Assembly: GCF_008271805.1 (NCBI RefSeq)
Contig: NZ_VSRY01000167.1
Coordinates: forward strand, 66,900 to 130,899
DNA: 64,000 bases
Direction of reading: 5' to 3'
From: Streptomyces sp. TRM49041
GTDB taxonomy: Bacteria > Actinomycetota > Actinomycetes > Streptomycetales > Streptomycetaceae
Position numbers and translations under genes: made by a program. A model generated the notes under the pieces. The model saw only the letters and a list, made by a program, of their open reading frames with translations, searched no databases and was not told the origin of the DNA. Positions 11,467-19,493 of this stretch are shown in pieces (the first letter of the stretch is position 1; every line of letters begins with the position of its first letter).

Positions 11467-12225
11467 TTACGCCTGCCGGGCGGCGTTGGCTCGGATGGCC
11501 TCGCGCAGGTGCTCGGCCATGCCCGGGAGCGTGCTGTCGTAGAACGCCTTGAAGCGCTCGTCCTCCACGTACATGTCGCCGATGCACTGGTGGATCTCGT
11601 AGGGGCACTCGTAGAACCAGCGGCAGATGTGCTGCCGGTGCTCCTCCGCCATGGCCATGGCCCGCTCGCCGGACGGCTCCTCGCCGTCGGCCATCAGTGC
11701 GCCGTAGCGCGTGCCCCAGTCCTTGCTCTCGTCCTGGATGCGCTGCCAGTCCGCCTTGGTGTAGCGGGCGGTGCGGCGCTGGGACTCCTTGTACGCCTCG
11801 GTGTCCCCCCAGCGCTGCTCGGCCTCGTCGGCGTACTTCGCCGGGTCCTGCTCCCCGAACACCTCGAACCTCTCCTCGGGCGTGAGGTTGATGCCCATCT
11901 TCTTCGCCTCCATGGCGTGTTCGACGGCCTCGGCCATCTTCTGCAGTTCGGCGATCCGGGTGGTCAGCAGGTGGTGCTGGCGCCGCAGGTGTTCCCGCGG
12001 GTCCACGTCCGGGTCGTCGAGCAGGGCCGTGACCTGGTCGAGCGGAAAGCCGAGCTCCCGGTAGAACAGGATCTGCTGCAGCCGCTCGAGGTCCTCGTCC
12101 TCGTAGCGCCGGTGCCCGGCGTGGCTGCGGCCGCTCGGGCAGAGCAGCCCGATCTCGTCGTAGTGGTGCAGGGTGCGCACCGTGACGCCGGCGAAACGGG
12201 CGACCTGTCCCACGGAGTAGCTCAT
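11467..12225 (-). CDS. tipA: MerR-family thiopeptide-binding activator TipA (TipAL, with internal TipAS start)
   Basis: The 252 residues match the layout of S. lividans TipAL: a MerR winged-helix DNA-binding domain (1-70, SVGQVARFAGVTVRTLHHYDEIGLL), a coiled-coil linker (75-109), and a TipAS drug-recognition domain from MGINLTPEERFEVFG (110 on). TipAS is known to bind thiopeptides such as thiostrepton covalently through cysteine; C207 and C214 are present here in YECPYEIHQCIGDMY, with an extra C201. Met110 (genome position 11898) is in the same place as the internal start that yields free TipAS in S. lividans. A MerR-type promoter dyad lies just upstream, so autoactivation is expected. Confidence 0.93.
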   Translation of the reverse strand: MSYSVGQVARFAGVTVRTLHHYDEIGLLCPSGRSHAGHRRYEDEDLERLQQILFYRELGFPLDQVTALLDDPDVDPREHLRRQHHLLTTRIAELQKMAEAVEHAMEAKKMGINLTPEERFEVFGEQDPAKYADEAEQRWGDTEAYKESQRRTARYTKADWQRIQDESKDWGTRYGALMADGEEPSGERAMAMAEEHRQHICRWFYECPYEIHQCIGDMYVEDERFKAFYDSTLPGMAEHLREAIRANAARQA

Positions 12226-12257
12226 GACTCACCGCTCCTTCCTTCGGTACGTCCCTC

Positions 12258-12288
12258 AGCCTCGGTCCTCACGCGACGTGAGGTGCAA
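12258..12288 (-). promoter_or_regulatory. tipA promoter with MerR-type operator dyad
   Basis: On the minus strand a -35 TTGCAC (12288-12283) is followed by a 19-bp spacer and a weak -10 GAGGCT (12263-12258). The palindrome CCTCACGCGACGTGAGG (plus strand, 12267-12283) occupies the spacer. An overlong 19-bp spacer with a dyad between the hexamers is the hallmark of MerR-activated promoters, and the sequence closely resembles the known ptipA (from memory CCTCACGTCACGTGAGG). The tipA start codon is 33 bp downstream of the -10. Confidence 0.85.
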
Positions 12289-12309
12289 GCCGTTTCCGCC
12301 GAAGGACCG

Positions 12310-12951
12310 TCAGACCTGGTCGCCCGGGTGCGGGGTGCCCGTCGCGTAGGGGTTCTCCCGGCCGTCGGTGAGGACGCCGACGAACGGTTCGCCCTCGCCG
12401 GCGAAGGTGTACGCACCGCCCTCGATACGGTCGATGAGGCCGCGCGTCCAGGCGGCGCCCGCGTCGGCCTGGTGCAGCCACAGGTTCATGATCTCGCCGA
12501 TGTGGCCCAGCTGCCCCGGCCCGCCCTCGGGCGTGTAGTGCTCGGTGACCGTCGACCGCCACCGCTCCAGGCCCTCGATGCGCTGCCGGAGCAGCGCGAC
12601 GGCCTCCTCGCGGGGCAGGTCGACGAGGAAGCCGAGCGCCGCGGTAAGGCTGTCGGGCTTCTGGTCGTACGCGGTGAGCGCCTCGCGGAGCAGGGTGAAG
12701 AACTCCTCGGTGCCCTGGTCGGTGATCTCGTACTCGGTGCGCGGCGGGCCGCCGGCCGTGCTGGGCGCCGTCTCGTGGGCGCGCAGCAGGCCCTGCTTCG
12801 CCATGTGCTTCAGCGCGTGGTAGATCGACCCGGGCTTGGCGTTGGACCACTCGTGCGCGCCCCAGTACTCGAGGTCGTTGCGCACCTGGTAGCCGTGCGC
12901 CCGCCCGTGCTGGCGCACGGCCCCGAGAACCAGCAGCCGGATCGCCGACAT
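12310..12951 (-). CDS. PadR-family transcriptional regulator
   Basis: A 213-residue regulator. The N-terminal winged helix (about 1-85) has the PadR pattern LVLGAVRQHGRAHGYQVRND, PGSIYHALKHMAKQGLL and PRTEYEITDQGTEEF. The C-terminal helical half resembles the Vir-type dimerisation domain. MSAIRLLVLGAV is taken as the start; the reading frame continues 11 codons upstream. PadR proteins repress nearby genes, often for detoxification or efflux, but no obvious target lies beside this one. It precedes tipA on the same strand but is separated from it by the tipA promoter. Confidence 0.85.
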   Translation of the reverse strand: MSAIRLLVLGAVRQHGRAHGYQVRNDLEYWGAHEWSNAKPGSIYHALKHMAKQGLLRAHETAPSTAGGPPRTEYEITDQGTEEFFTLLREALTAYDQKPDSLTAALGFLVDLPREEAVALLRQRIEGLERWRSTVTEHYTPEGGPGQLGHIGEIMNLWLHQADAGAAWTRGLIDRIEGGAYTFAGEGEPFVGVLTDGRENPYATGTPHPGDQV

Positions 12952-13020
12952 GCGCGCACCCGTCCCTTCGTACCGCGTCGTCAATTTTGACTAGGGTACG
13001 GGCACGGCGGGCGGCGACGC

Positions 13021-13569
13021 CTACGACTCCTGCTGAGCGCCTTCCATCGCGATCAGCTCGAACGCGGTCCTGCCGTCCAGGGACTCGCGGATGATGTCCG
13101 CGTGACCGGCGTGCCGGCTGATCTCCCTGATCAGTTGCAGCGCCATCCAGCGCAGAGAGACCCTGCCGTCCTTGGGGAACCACGGCACGTCCGGCAGGGG
13201 GAAGGTCTCGTCCAGATCGGGCGCCGACCGGAGGAACTCCTCGGTCTCCTTCGCGACGCCGTCCCAGAGTGCCAGCACGTCCGGGACCGTCTCGCCGCCG
13301 ACGAGCCGGAAGCTGTCACCCCAGGTGTCCTCGTCACGCTGCTTCTCGTTCTGCCTGTGCTGGGCCATGCGCAGCCAGCTCAGCTCGGCCTCGGCGACGT
13401 GCTTGAGCAGCCCGGAAAGGCACAGCTCGCTGGCGCTGGGGCGGCTCGCCGCCTGTTCCTCGGTGAGGCCCAGCAGGGAGCGGCGGATCGCGCCGCGTTC
13501 CGCCGCCATGTAGGAGAGGAGCACGCCGCGCTCGTCGCCGTGTGCCTCTGCGGGGATGTGGGTGACCAT
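13021..13569 (-). CDS. DinB-like protein (DUF664)
   Basis: A 182-residue four-helix-bundle protein of the DinB/DUF664 type. Metal-ligand histidines fall at the expected places: LSGLLKHVAEAELSWL (helix 2) and LIREISRHAGHADIIRESLDG (helix 4, HAGHAD motif). Related proteins include mycothiol-dependent S-transferases and maleylpyruvate isomerases, so a thiol-transfer role is possible but not shown. It stands alone between PadR and the aldehyde dehydrogenase. Confidence 0.82.
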   Translation of the reverse strand: MVTHIPAEAHGDERGVLLSYMAAERGAIRRSLLGLTEEQAASRPSASELCLSGLLKHVAEAELSWLRMAQHRQNEKQRDEDTWGDSFRLVGGETVPDVLALWDGVAKETEEFLRSAPDLDETFPLPDVPWFPKDGRVSLRWMALQLIREISRHAGHADIIRESLDGRTAFELIAMEGAQQES

Positions 13570-13621
13570 GACCGGTCCGCCTCTCGTAGTCGATGCCCTG
13601 ATCCGACGCGGACCACGCTAG

Positions 13622-13656
13622 GAGCCCTTGCGGTCAGATTCTGTCCGCAAGGGCTC
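13622..13656 (-). terminator. Hairpin between the aldehyde dehydrogenase and DinB-like genes
   Basis: A perfect 12-bp inverted repeat (GAGCCCTTGCGG at 13622-13633, complement at 13645-13656) with an 11-nt loop. It is about 80 bp past the aldehyde dehydrogenase stop and 53 bp before the DinB-like start, on the same strand. Best read as a terminator. Confidence 0.65.
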
Positions 13657-13671
13657 GTCATCGCGGACGGG

Positions 13672-13731
13672 TTCTCCGGGGACTTCTCCGGGGACTACTC
13701 CGGGGACTACTCCGCGGGCTTCTCCGCGGCT
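13672..13731. repeat. Five 12-nt tandem repeats
   Basis: Five back-to-back 12-nt units: TTCTCCGGGGAC twice, TACTCCGGGGAC, TACTCCGCGGGC, TTCTCCGCGGCT. The array starts 3 bp past the aldehyde dehydrogenase stop and so lies in its 3-prime untranslated region. It would be subject to copy-number slippage. No protein is assigned to it. Confidence 0.85.
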
Positions 13732-13734
13732 GCC

Positions 13735-15192
13735 CTAGAAGGGGAAGCCGCTGCGCCCGTGCTGGACCGAGATCCACTTCTGGGTGGTGAACGCCTCCAC
13801 CGTCGCCTCGCCGTTGAGACGCCCCAGGCCGGAGTGCTTCTCGCCGCCGAACGGCACGATCGGCTCGTCGTGGATGATGCCGTCGTTGATGTGGATCATG
13901 CCGGTGTGGACGCGCTTGGCGATCCGTACGCCGCGCTCGACGTCCGCCGTGTGGACGCCGCCGCTGAGCCCGTACGGAGTGTCGTTGGCGATGCGGACGG
14001 CCTCGTCCTCACCGTCGAACGGGATGAGGAGGACGACCGGGCCGAAGATCTCCTGGGAGAGCACGGGCGCGTCGGCCGGGATGTCGGTGAGAACGGTCGG
14101 CGGGACGACGTTGCCCTCGGTGGTGCCCCGCACCAGGGCGGTGGCGCCCGCCGCGAGAGCCTGCTCGACCGCGGTGGTGACGGACTCGGCCTGCGAGGAG
14201 TTGATCAGCGGTCCGAGGTGCGTGCCGGGATCGGCCGGGTCTCCGGTCTTCAGCGTCCGGACCTTCGCGACGAACTTCTCCGTGAACTCCGCCATGACGG
14301 ACCGGTCGACCAGCACCCGGTTGGCCGCCATGCACACCTGACCCTGGTGCACGAACCGGCTGAAGACGGCCGCGTCGACGGCGTAGTCGATGTCGGCGTC
14401 GTCGAGGACGATGAGGGCGCTGTTGCCGCCCAGTTCGAGGACGGACCGCTTGAAGTGGGAGGCGCACACGGTGGCGACGTGCTTGCCGACACGGTCGGAG
14501 CCGGTGAAGGAGATGACTTTGGGCACCGGGTGCTCGATGAGCGCGTCCCCGATCTCCGCGATGTCGGTGACCACGACGTTCAGCACGCCGGGCGGCAGGC
14601 CCGCGTCCTCGAATACCTTCGCGACCATGGTGCCGCCGAGGATCGGCGTGTTCTGGTGCGGCTTGAGCACCACCGCGTTGCCGAGCGCCAGGGCCGGGGC
14701 GACCGACTTGATGGAGAGCAGGAAGGGGAAGTTGAAGGGGCTGATGACGCCGACGACACCGACGGGGAGCCGGTAGAGCCGGTTCTCCTTGCCGTCGATC
14801 GGCGAAGGCAGGATCCTGCCCGCCGGGTGCAGCGACAGGGAGACCGCCTCGCGCATGAACTCCCGGGCGAGGTGAAGCTCGAAGGCCGCCTTGACGCGCG
14901 TGCCGCCGAGCTCGGCGACGATCGCCTCGGTCAGCTCCTCCTCGCGCTCCTCGATGATCCGCACGGCGCGCTCGAAGACGGCGCGCCGCGTGTACGGATT
15001 GGTCTCGGCCCACGCGACCTGCGCTCTCTCGGCCGCGCGGTATGCCTGGTCGACCTCGTCGACGGTGGCGACGGTTATGGAGGCGAGCTTCTCCTCGTTG
15101 TACGGATTGAAGTCGATGATGTCCCACGAGCCGCCACCGGCCCGCCACTCACCATCGATGTACTGCAGGGCCAGATCTGTGAAGTAGGACAT
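13735..15192 (-). CDS. NAD(P)-dependent aldehyde dehydrogenase
   Basis: A 485-residue aldehyde dehydrogenase superfamily enzyme that oxidises an aldehyde to its acid. Catalytic residues are present: N154 (SPFNFP), E253 (LELGG) and the nucleophile C287 (HQGQVCMAANR). It resembles benzaldehyde/vanillin-type dehydrogenases, but the substrate cannot be read from sequence. MSYFTDLALQ is chosen as the start because GGAAGGGATGGC lies upstream; the frame continues 16 codons further. It is a single-gene unit, with tandem repeats and a hairpin downstream. Confidence 0.92.
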   Translation of the reverse strand: MSYFTDLALQYIDGEWRAGGGSWDIIDFNPYNEEKLASITVATVDEVDQAYRAAERAQVAWAETNPYTRRAVFERAVRIIEEREEELTEAIVAELGGTRVKAAFELHLAREFMREAVSLSLHPAGRILPSPIDGKENRLYRLPVGVVGVISPFNFPFLLSIKSVAPALALGNAVVLKPHQNTPILGGTMVAKVFEDAGLPPGVLNVVVTDIAEIGDALIEHPVPKVISFTGSDRVGKHVATVCASHFKRSVLELGGNSALIVLDDADIDYAVDAAVFSRFVHQGQVCMAANRVLVDRSVMAEFTEKFVAKVRTLKTGDPADPGTHLGPLINSSQAESVTTAVEQALAAGATALVRGTTEGNVVPPTVLTDIPADAPVLSQEIFGPVVLLIPFDGEDEAVRIANDTPYGLSGGVHTADVERGVRIAKRVHTGMIHINDGIIHDEPIVPFGGEKHSGLGRLNGEATVEAFTTQKWISVQHGRSGFPF

Positions 15193-15269
15193 GCCATCCC
15201 TTCCGAAGGCCGTGTGGCCCACCGGGCCGCAGCAGGACACTCGTGACGAGACGTCATCCTACTTCTGTA

Positions 15270-16133
15270 TCAGCCGAGTTGGAGGAGTCCCCTGAGGAGA
15301 TCCCGACTCTCCTCGGGCCCCGGGCTGTCCGCGCGGAGCCGTTCCATGGCCCGCTCGTACTGGGACACCTCCTCGCGCTTGTCGAGGTAGAGAGCGCCCG
15401 TCAGCTGCTCCAGATACACGATGTCGGAGAGGTCCGACTCGGGGAAGCGGAGCATGGTGAACGCGCCGCTCTCGCCCGCGTGGCCGCCGAAGCTGAACGG
15501 CATCACCTGCAGCGTGACATTGGGCCGCTCGGACATCTCGATCAGATGCTTGAGCTGCTCGCGCATGACGGCCCGGTCGCCGTAGGGGCGGCGCAGCGCC
15601 GCCTCGTCGAGAACGGCGTGAAACTGCGGGGCCCGCTCGGAGACCAGCGTCTTCTGGCGCTCCAGGCGCAGGGCCACACGGCGGTCGATCTCGGCGGCGG
15701 GCGCGCCCCGCATGCCACGGGCGACGACCGCGTGCGCGTACGCCTCGGTCTGCAACAGTCCGTGAATGAACTGGACTTCGTAGATCCGGATGAGCGAGGC
15801 GGCGCCTTCCAGCCCGATGTACGTCTGGAACCACCCCGGCAGGACGTCGCCGTAACTGTGCCACCAGCCGGCGAGGTTGGCCTCGCGGACGAGGCCGAGG
15901 AGCGCGGCGCGCTCCTGGTCGTCGGTGACGCCGTAGAGCGTGAGCAGATCCTCCACATCCCTCGCCTTGAAGCTCACCCTGCCCAACTCCAGACGGCTGA
16001 TCTTGGATTCGGACGCCCGGATCGAGTAGCCGGCGGCCTCGCGTGTGATGCCGCGCGACTCCCGCAGCCTCCTCAGCTGTGAGCCCAGCAGGATGCGCCG
16101 CACCACGGAACCGCCCGATTCAGTCGCGGTCAC
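15270..16133 (-). CDS. XRE-family regulator with DUF5753 domain
   Basis: A 287-residue protein: an N-terminal helix-turn-helix (about 13-70, LGSQLRRLRESRGITREAAG...SESKISRLELGR) and a C-terminal DUF5753 ligand domain (about 100-280, GWWHSYGDVLPGWFQTYIGLE, YEVQFIHGLLQTEAYA). Such BldB/AbaA-associated regulators abound in Streptomyces next to DUF397 and HATPase genes, as here. The GTG at 16133 (VTATESGG) is preferred to the ATG at 16151 because GGGAGGG lies about nine bases upstream of it. Divergent from the HATPase gene. Confidence 0.9.
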   Translation of the reverse strand: MTATESGGSVVRRILLGSQLRRLRESRGITREAAGYSIRASESKISRLELGRVSFKARDVEDLLTLYGVTDDQERAALLGLVREANLAGWWHSYGDVLPGWFQTYIGLEGAASLIRIYEVQFIHGLLQTEAYAHAVVARGMRGAPAAEIDRRVALRLERQKTLVSERAPQFHAVLDEAALRRPYGDRAVMREQLKHLIEMSERPNVTLQVMPFSFGGHAGESGAFTMLRFPESDLSDIVYLEQLTGALYLDKREEVSQYERAMERLRADSPGPEESRDLLRGLLQLG

Positions 16134-16441
16134 GTCTCCAACCCTCCCCATCGCTGATGTGTACGACGGAGCAACCCCCGAGCCCCGAGGATGTGGATTC
16201 TGCCACCAAAACACTCCGCCCCGTACTCGAACGATTACAGAATGGCGAACAGTTCGGCCACGACCGCGAAGATACCCCGAGGAAGATATGGCCAAGAACC
16301 GTCACGGGGTCGGACACGTCGGGCGCGTGCACGTGCATCTGCCCTTGCATCCGACCCTCCCTTTCGGAACCATGGTCCCCGCGCACCTGCGTAGTCGTTC
16401 GTGTTGTAGCACCACAGCTGCGAATCCGGGGAGTGCCTCGC

Positions 16442-16978
16442 ATGGGGACGAATGGATCGACCATGCTCGAGCCGCTGAGGCAGGGGCTTCCTCCGATCGA
16501 CGCCGCGTCCGTCTCGAGTTCCGCGTCCTGCGCACTGCCCGCCAGATACGAGGCCGTGCGCGGAGCGCGGCAGTTCACCGACACGACGCTGGCGCAGTGG
16601 AACCTCAGCGACCGGTTCGACGATGTGGCGCTCGTCGTGTCGGAGCTGGTCACCAACGCGCTGCGGCACGCGCTGCCCGCCGACACACCGCGCGACCACT
16701 CGCTCGACCCGCCCGTACGGCTGCATCTGATGCGGTGGGCGGGCCGCCTGGTGTGCGCGGTGCGCGACCCGAGCCCCGACACACCGGAGGCCAGGCAGAC
16801 CGACGAGGACTTCTCGGCCGAGTCGGGGCGCGGGCTGTTCCTGGTCGAGTCGTTCAGCGACAGCTGGGGCTGGCACCCCTCCCCGAGCTCCCACCTCGAC
16901 GCGGGCAGGGGGGTCAACGGCGGGGGACTGCACGGAAAGGTGGTCTGGGCGCTGTTCCGGCTCACGGACACCGCGTAG
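16442..16978 (+). CDS. ATP-binding protein, anti-sigma/regulatory HATPase (GHKL) type
   Basis: A 178-residue protein with a single GHKL ATPase fold: the N box VVSELVTNALRHA, then VRDPSPDTPE, then the G box ESGRGLFLVESFSDSWGW. Stand-alone domains of this type act as anti-sigma kinases or partner DUF397/XRE proteins in Streptomyces. ATG at 16442 lies after GGGGAG; MLEPLRQG, seven codons on, is an alternative. The upstream 308 bp are shared with the divergent DUF5753 regulator and presumably hold both promoters. Confidence 0.85.
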   Translation: MGTNGSTMLEPLRQGLPPIDAASVSSSASCALPARYEAVRGARQFTDTTLAQWNLSDRFDDVALVVSELVTNALRHALPADTPRDHSLDPPVRLHLMRWAGRLVCAVRDPSPDTPEARQTDEDFSAESGRGLFLVESFSDSWGWHPSPSSHLDAGRGVNGGGLHGKVVWALFRLTDTA

Positions 16979-17079
16979 GACCCGTCACACCGGAGAACCG
17001 GAGGCCAAAAGCCCGGAGAGACCGGGCCGGCCGGAAGAGACGTCGGCACGAGGCCACGGGGGACTCGACGCCGATGAAG

Positions 17080-17107
17080 AGGGGCTCCGCTCGCGGAGCC
17101 CCTTTTT
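17080..17107. terminator. Bidirectional rho-independent terminator
   Basis: Stem AGGGGCTCC/GGAGCCCCT (17080-17103) around a short GCTCGC loop, followed by five T residues (17103-17107). It stands between the convergent HATPase and DUF397 genes, so it can serve both. Confidence 0.85.
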
Positions 17108-17137
17108 CCGTGGGTGCCGGCGGGGCGGCAGGGTGCT

Positions 17138-17386
17138 TCAGCCGCCCACCAGATGGTCGAATTCCCCGTCCTTGACGCCGAGCAGCAGCGCTTCGATCTC
17201 CGCAGGGGTGTAGACGAGGGCCGGGCCTTCGGGGTGCCGCGAGTTGCGCACCGCCACATTTCCGCCGGGCAGTTTGGCGAACTCCACGCACGAGCCCTGG
17301 GAATTGCTGTGGCGGCTCTTCTGCCAGACGACCCCATGAAGCTCCGTGGCCGCCATGCCGTTGTACACGTTCAACACGTGGTGCAC
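17138..17386 (-). CDS. DUF397 domain protein
   Basis: An 82-residue Streptomyces-type small protein with the DUF397 pattern: WQKSRHSNSQGSCVEFAKLPGGNVAVRNSRHPEGPALVY, followed by a C-terminal helix. The family accompanies XRE/DUF5753 regulators and some members antagonise them; that role is inferred here from the neighbour at 15270-16133. The GTG at 17386 is chosen because GGGAG lies six bases upstream; the ATG at 17356 has no ribosome site. Confidence 0.85.
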   Translation of the reverse strand: MHHVLNVYNGMAATELHGVVWQKSRHSNSQGSCVEFAKLPGGNVAVRNSRHPEGPALVYTPAEIEALLLGVKDGEFDHLVGG

Positions 17387-17602
17387 AGGACGCTCCCCGA
17401 GTCACATGAGTTACATGAGTGAGTGATGTTGCAGGTGTCAACTATCCGGGATCATAGCTGCGTTCACCTGCGATTGCATGAGCAGATGCACGTGCACGGG
17501 GGGTGTTCCTCCGACTACTCAGACGCGCGCGAACTTCGTCGGGCTCCTTCCGCTTGTACCCATTCGGAAAAGCGGCCGTACAGGGCCGCACAACGCGGAA
17601 AA

Positions 17603-17638
17603 GGGGCCTCCCCCGCGCGCGTGCGCGGGGAAAGCCCC
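17603..17638 (-). terminator. Terminator of the C-minus ribosomal operon
   Basis: A hairpin with inner arms CCCCGCGC/GCGCGGGG (17611-17618, 17623-17630) and outer arms GGGGC/GCCCC. On the minus strand it ends in CCCCTTTT, giving a T tract. It starts 17 bp after the rpsR stop. Confidence 0.8.
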
Positions 17639-17654
17639 TCCGAGGGGTTTGCGG

Positions 17655-17900
17655 TCAGCGGGCCGACGAGGCGTACGGCAGCAGCGCCATCTCGCGGGCG
17701 TTCTTGACGGCGCGGGCCAGCTGCCGCTGCTGCTGGGCGGAGACACGGGTCACCCGTCGGCTGCGGATCTTGCCACGGTCCGAGATGAACTTCCGCAGCA
17801 GGTCGGTGTCCTTGTAGTCGATGTATGTGATGCCGGCCCTGTCCAGGGGGTTGGGGCGGGCCTTCGCGGGCTTGCGGTCGGCGGGGCGGCGCGGGGACAT
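17655..17900 (-). CDS. rpsR: 30S ribosomal protein S18, zinc-independent paralogue
   Basis: An 81-residue S18 with the conserved core YIDYKDTDLLRKFISDRGKIRSRRVTRVSAQQQRQLARAVKNAREMALLPY. It has no cysteine, marking it as the C-minus copy that replaces the zinc-ribbon form when zinc is scarce. It is last in the operon rpmG-rpmE2-cobW-rpsR, with only 3 bp between the cobW stop and its ATG, and is expected to be under Zur control. Confidence 0.95.
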   Translation of the reverse strand: MSPRRPADRKPAKARPNPLDRAGITYIDYKDTDLLRKFISDRGKIRSRRVTRVSAQQQRQLARAVKNAREMALLPYASSAR

Positions 17901-17903
17901 GGG

Positions 17904-19049
17904 TCAGACCTCCAGGAGGGTGTCGAAGGCGGGCGGCAGCCGCTTCCAGGCGGCGCGGCCCGCGGCGTACTCGGCGTCGGTGAGCAGGCAGGAGTCGAGG
18001 AGCCGGGACAGCCCGTCGCGGTCCAGACCGGGCGAGGTGAAGACCAGGTGCTGGCAGCGGTCCCCCTGCTCCGGGTCCCAGTCCAGCGCGGCGGCGGCGC
18101 GGCGCACGGGCGGGACCATCTCCCAGGCGCCGTCCGGCAGCGAGGCCAGCCAGGGACCGGCGCTCTCGACGCACAGGGCGCCTCCGGCGGCGTCCCAGTG
18201 CAGCAGCGTGTCGGGCCGGTCCGCGAGCCAGAACCGGCCGCGGCTTCGGGCGGCGGCGCACGCCAGGTCCTCCAGCGCCGCGTACAGCCGCTCGGGGTGG
18301 AACGGGCGGCGGCTGCGCCACACGTACGTGCCGACGCCCGCCGCCTCCGCCTCCTGCGGGAGCAGCGCGCACGCCGGATGCTGGGCGGCCGCCGCGGCCT
18401 CCACGTCGAACCCGGCGAGCGCGGCCGCGGCCAGCTCCCCGTCGGGTACGTCCGTGACGGCGGCCCTCCGGGCGGTCGGGTGGAGCTGGACGAGCAGCGC
18501 CCGGTCCTCGTCGTCGGCCTCGGGGCTGTCCAGGACGGCGAGCACGGGGGCGTACTCCAACTGGCGGGCCCACGTGTCGGCGACGGTGCGCCGGTCGGTG
18601 GGGGCGGCCGCGAGCCCGGCGTCCATGAGGTCGTCGCCGTTGCCCAGGTACGGCAGGACGAGGGCGGGGTCCACGGCCGTGACGACGCCGGTCAGGTCGA
18701 GCCCGGCGGCGGCCACGACCTCGGCCATCGCCCTGGGCTCGACGGAGTCCCACAGCTCGACGACCGCGAGCCGGGTCAGGCCCGCGTCGGCGAGCCGCTC
18801 CAGCTCGGGCACCAGGTCCTCGCGGAGCGCGCAGCACGCGCAGTCGTTGACAAGCGGCGTCTCGCCGGACGACAGCACGCCAGTGGCGTCGCGGACGGTC
18901 CGCAGGACCGCGCCCCGTTCGGCGGCCGACAGGTCGTGGTGGAGCGCGACACTGCCCGGCACGGTGGTGAGCAGCCGCTCGACGGCGGCCTTGCGGGCGT
19001 CGGAGTGGAGCCCGCCGACGATGGCGACGGAGAGGGGGACGGACGGCAT
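17904..19049 (-). CDS. CobW/ZNG-type GTPase family protein with altered P-loop
   Basis: A 381-residue protein of the CobW/YeiR/ZNG metallochaperone family, which supplies zinc to client proteins. The metal motif CACC (C70, C72, C73 in NDCACCALREDL) and the C-terminal CobW domain (about 260-375, RPFHPERLYAAL...QHLVFTSPGLD) are present. The Walker A site near residues 10-22 reads VGGLHSDARKAAV instead of GxxGxGK(S/T), so GTP binding may be weakened or lost. Its ATG overlaps the rpmE2 stop (ATGA). Position among zinc-free ribosomal proteins supports a zinc-starvation role. Confidence 0.88.
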   Translation of the reverse strand: MPSVPLSVAIVGGLHSDARKAAVERLLTTVPGSVALHHDLSAAERGAVLRTVRDATGVLSSGETPLVNDCACCALREDLVPELERLADAGLTRLAVVELWDSVEPRAMAEVVAAAGLDLTGVVTAVDPALVLPYLGNGDDLMDAGLAAAPTDRRTVADTWARQLEYAPVLAVLDSPEADDEDRALLVQLHPTARRAAVTDVPDGELAAAALAGFDVEAAAAAQHPACALLPQEAEAAGVGTYVWRSRRPFHPERLYAALEDLACAAARSRGRFWLADRPDTLLHWDAAGGALCVESAGPWLASLPDGAWEMVPPVRRAAAALDWDPEQGDRCQHLVFTSPGLDRDGLSRLLDSCLLTDAEYAAGRAAWKRLPPAFDTLLEV

Positions 19050-19315
19050 CAGCGGACCCCGCGTCGTCCGGCCCCGGCGCCGTAACGCCGCTCGAACCGC
19101 TCCACGCGCCCGGCCGTGTCCAGGACGCGCGTCTGGCCCGTGTAGAAGGGGTGGCTGGCGGAGGAGATCTCCACGTCGACGACGGGATAGGTGTTCCCGT
19201 CCTCCCACTCGACCGTCTTGTCGCCGGTCAGGGTCGACCGGGTGAGGAAGGCGAAGCCGCCTGCCTTGTCACGGAAGACGACGGGCCCGTACGGGGGATG
19301 GATTTCCGGCTGCAT
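19049..19315 (-). CDS. rpmE2: 50S ribosomal protein L31 type B (zinc-free)
   Basis: An 88-residue type B L31: MQPEIHPPYGPVVFRD at the start and SSASHPFYTGQTRVLDTAGRVERFERRYG at the end. It lacks the CxxC pairs of the zinc-binding form. It starts 6 bp after the rpmG stop and overlaps cobW by an ATGA. In Streptomyces this form is induced by zinc limitation and frees zinc by displacing the C-plus copy. Confidence 0.96.
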   Translation of the reverse strand: MQPEIHPPYGPVVFRDKAGGFAFLTRSTLTGDKTVEWEDGNTYPVVDVEISSASHPFYTGQTRVLDTAGRVERFERRYGAGAGRRGVR

Positions 19316-19321
19316 GGCGGC

Positions 19322-19486
19322 TCAGCGCTCCTCTCGGAAGTCGACATGTCGGCCGGCGACCGGGTCGTACTTGCGCAGGGTCAGGCGGTCGGGGTCGTTC
19401 CGGCGGTTCTTGCGGGTCACGTACGTGTAGCCGGTGCCGGCGGTGGACCGGAGTCTGATGATCGGGCGGAGTTCGTTGCGGGCCAT
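19322..19486 (-). CDS. rpmG: 50S ribosomal protein L33, zinc-free copy
   Basis: A 54-residue protein read from the minus strand: it begins MARNELRPIIRLRSTAGTGY and continues through VTRKNRRNDPDRLTLRKYDP to a TGA at 19322-19324. No cysteine is present, so this is the C-minus form. It is the first gene of the minus-strand zinc operon. A promoter -10 (TACTGT, 19499-19494) ends eight bases before the ATG, so the message is probably leaderless or nearly so. Confidence 0.95.
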   Translation of the reverse strand: MARNELRPIIRLRSTAGTGYTYVTRKNRRNDPDRLTLRKYDPVAGRHVDFREER

Positions 19487-19493
19487 GAGGGTT

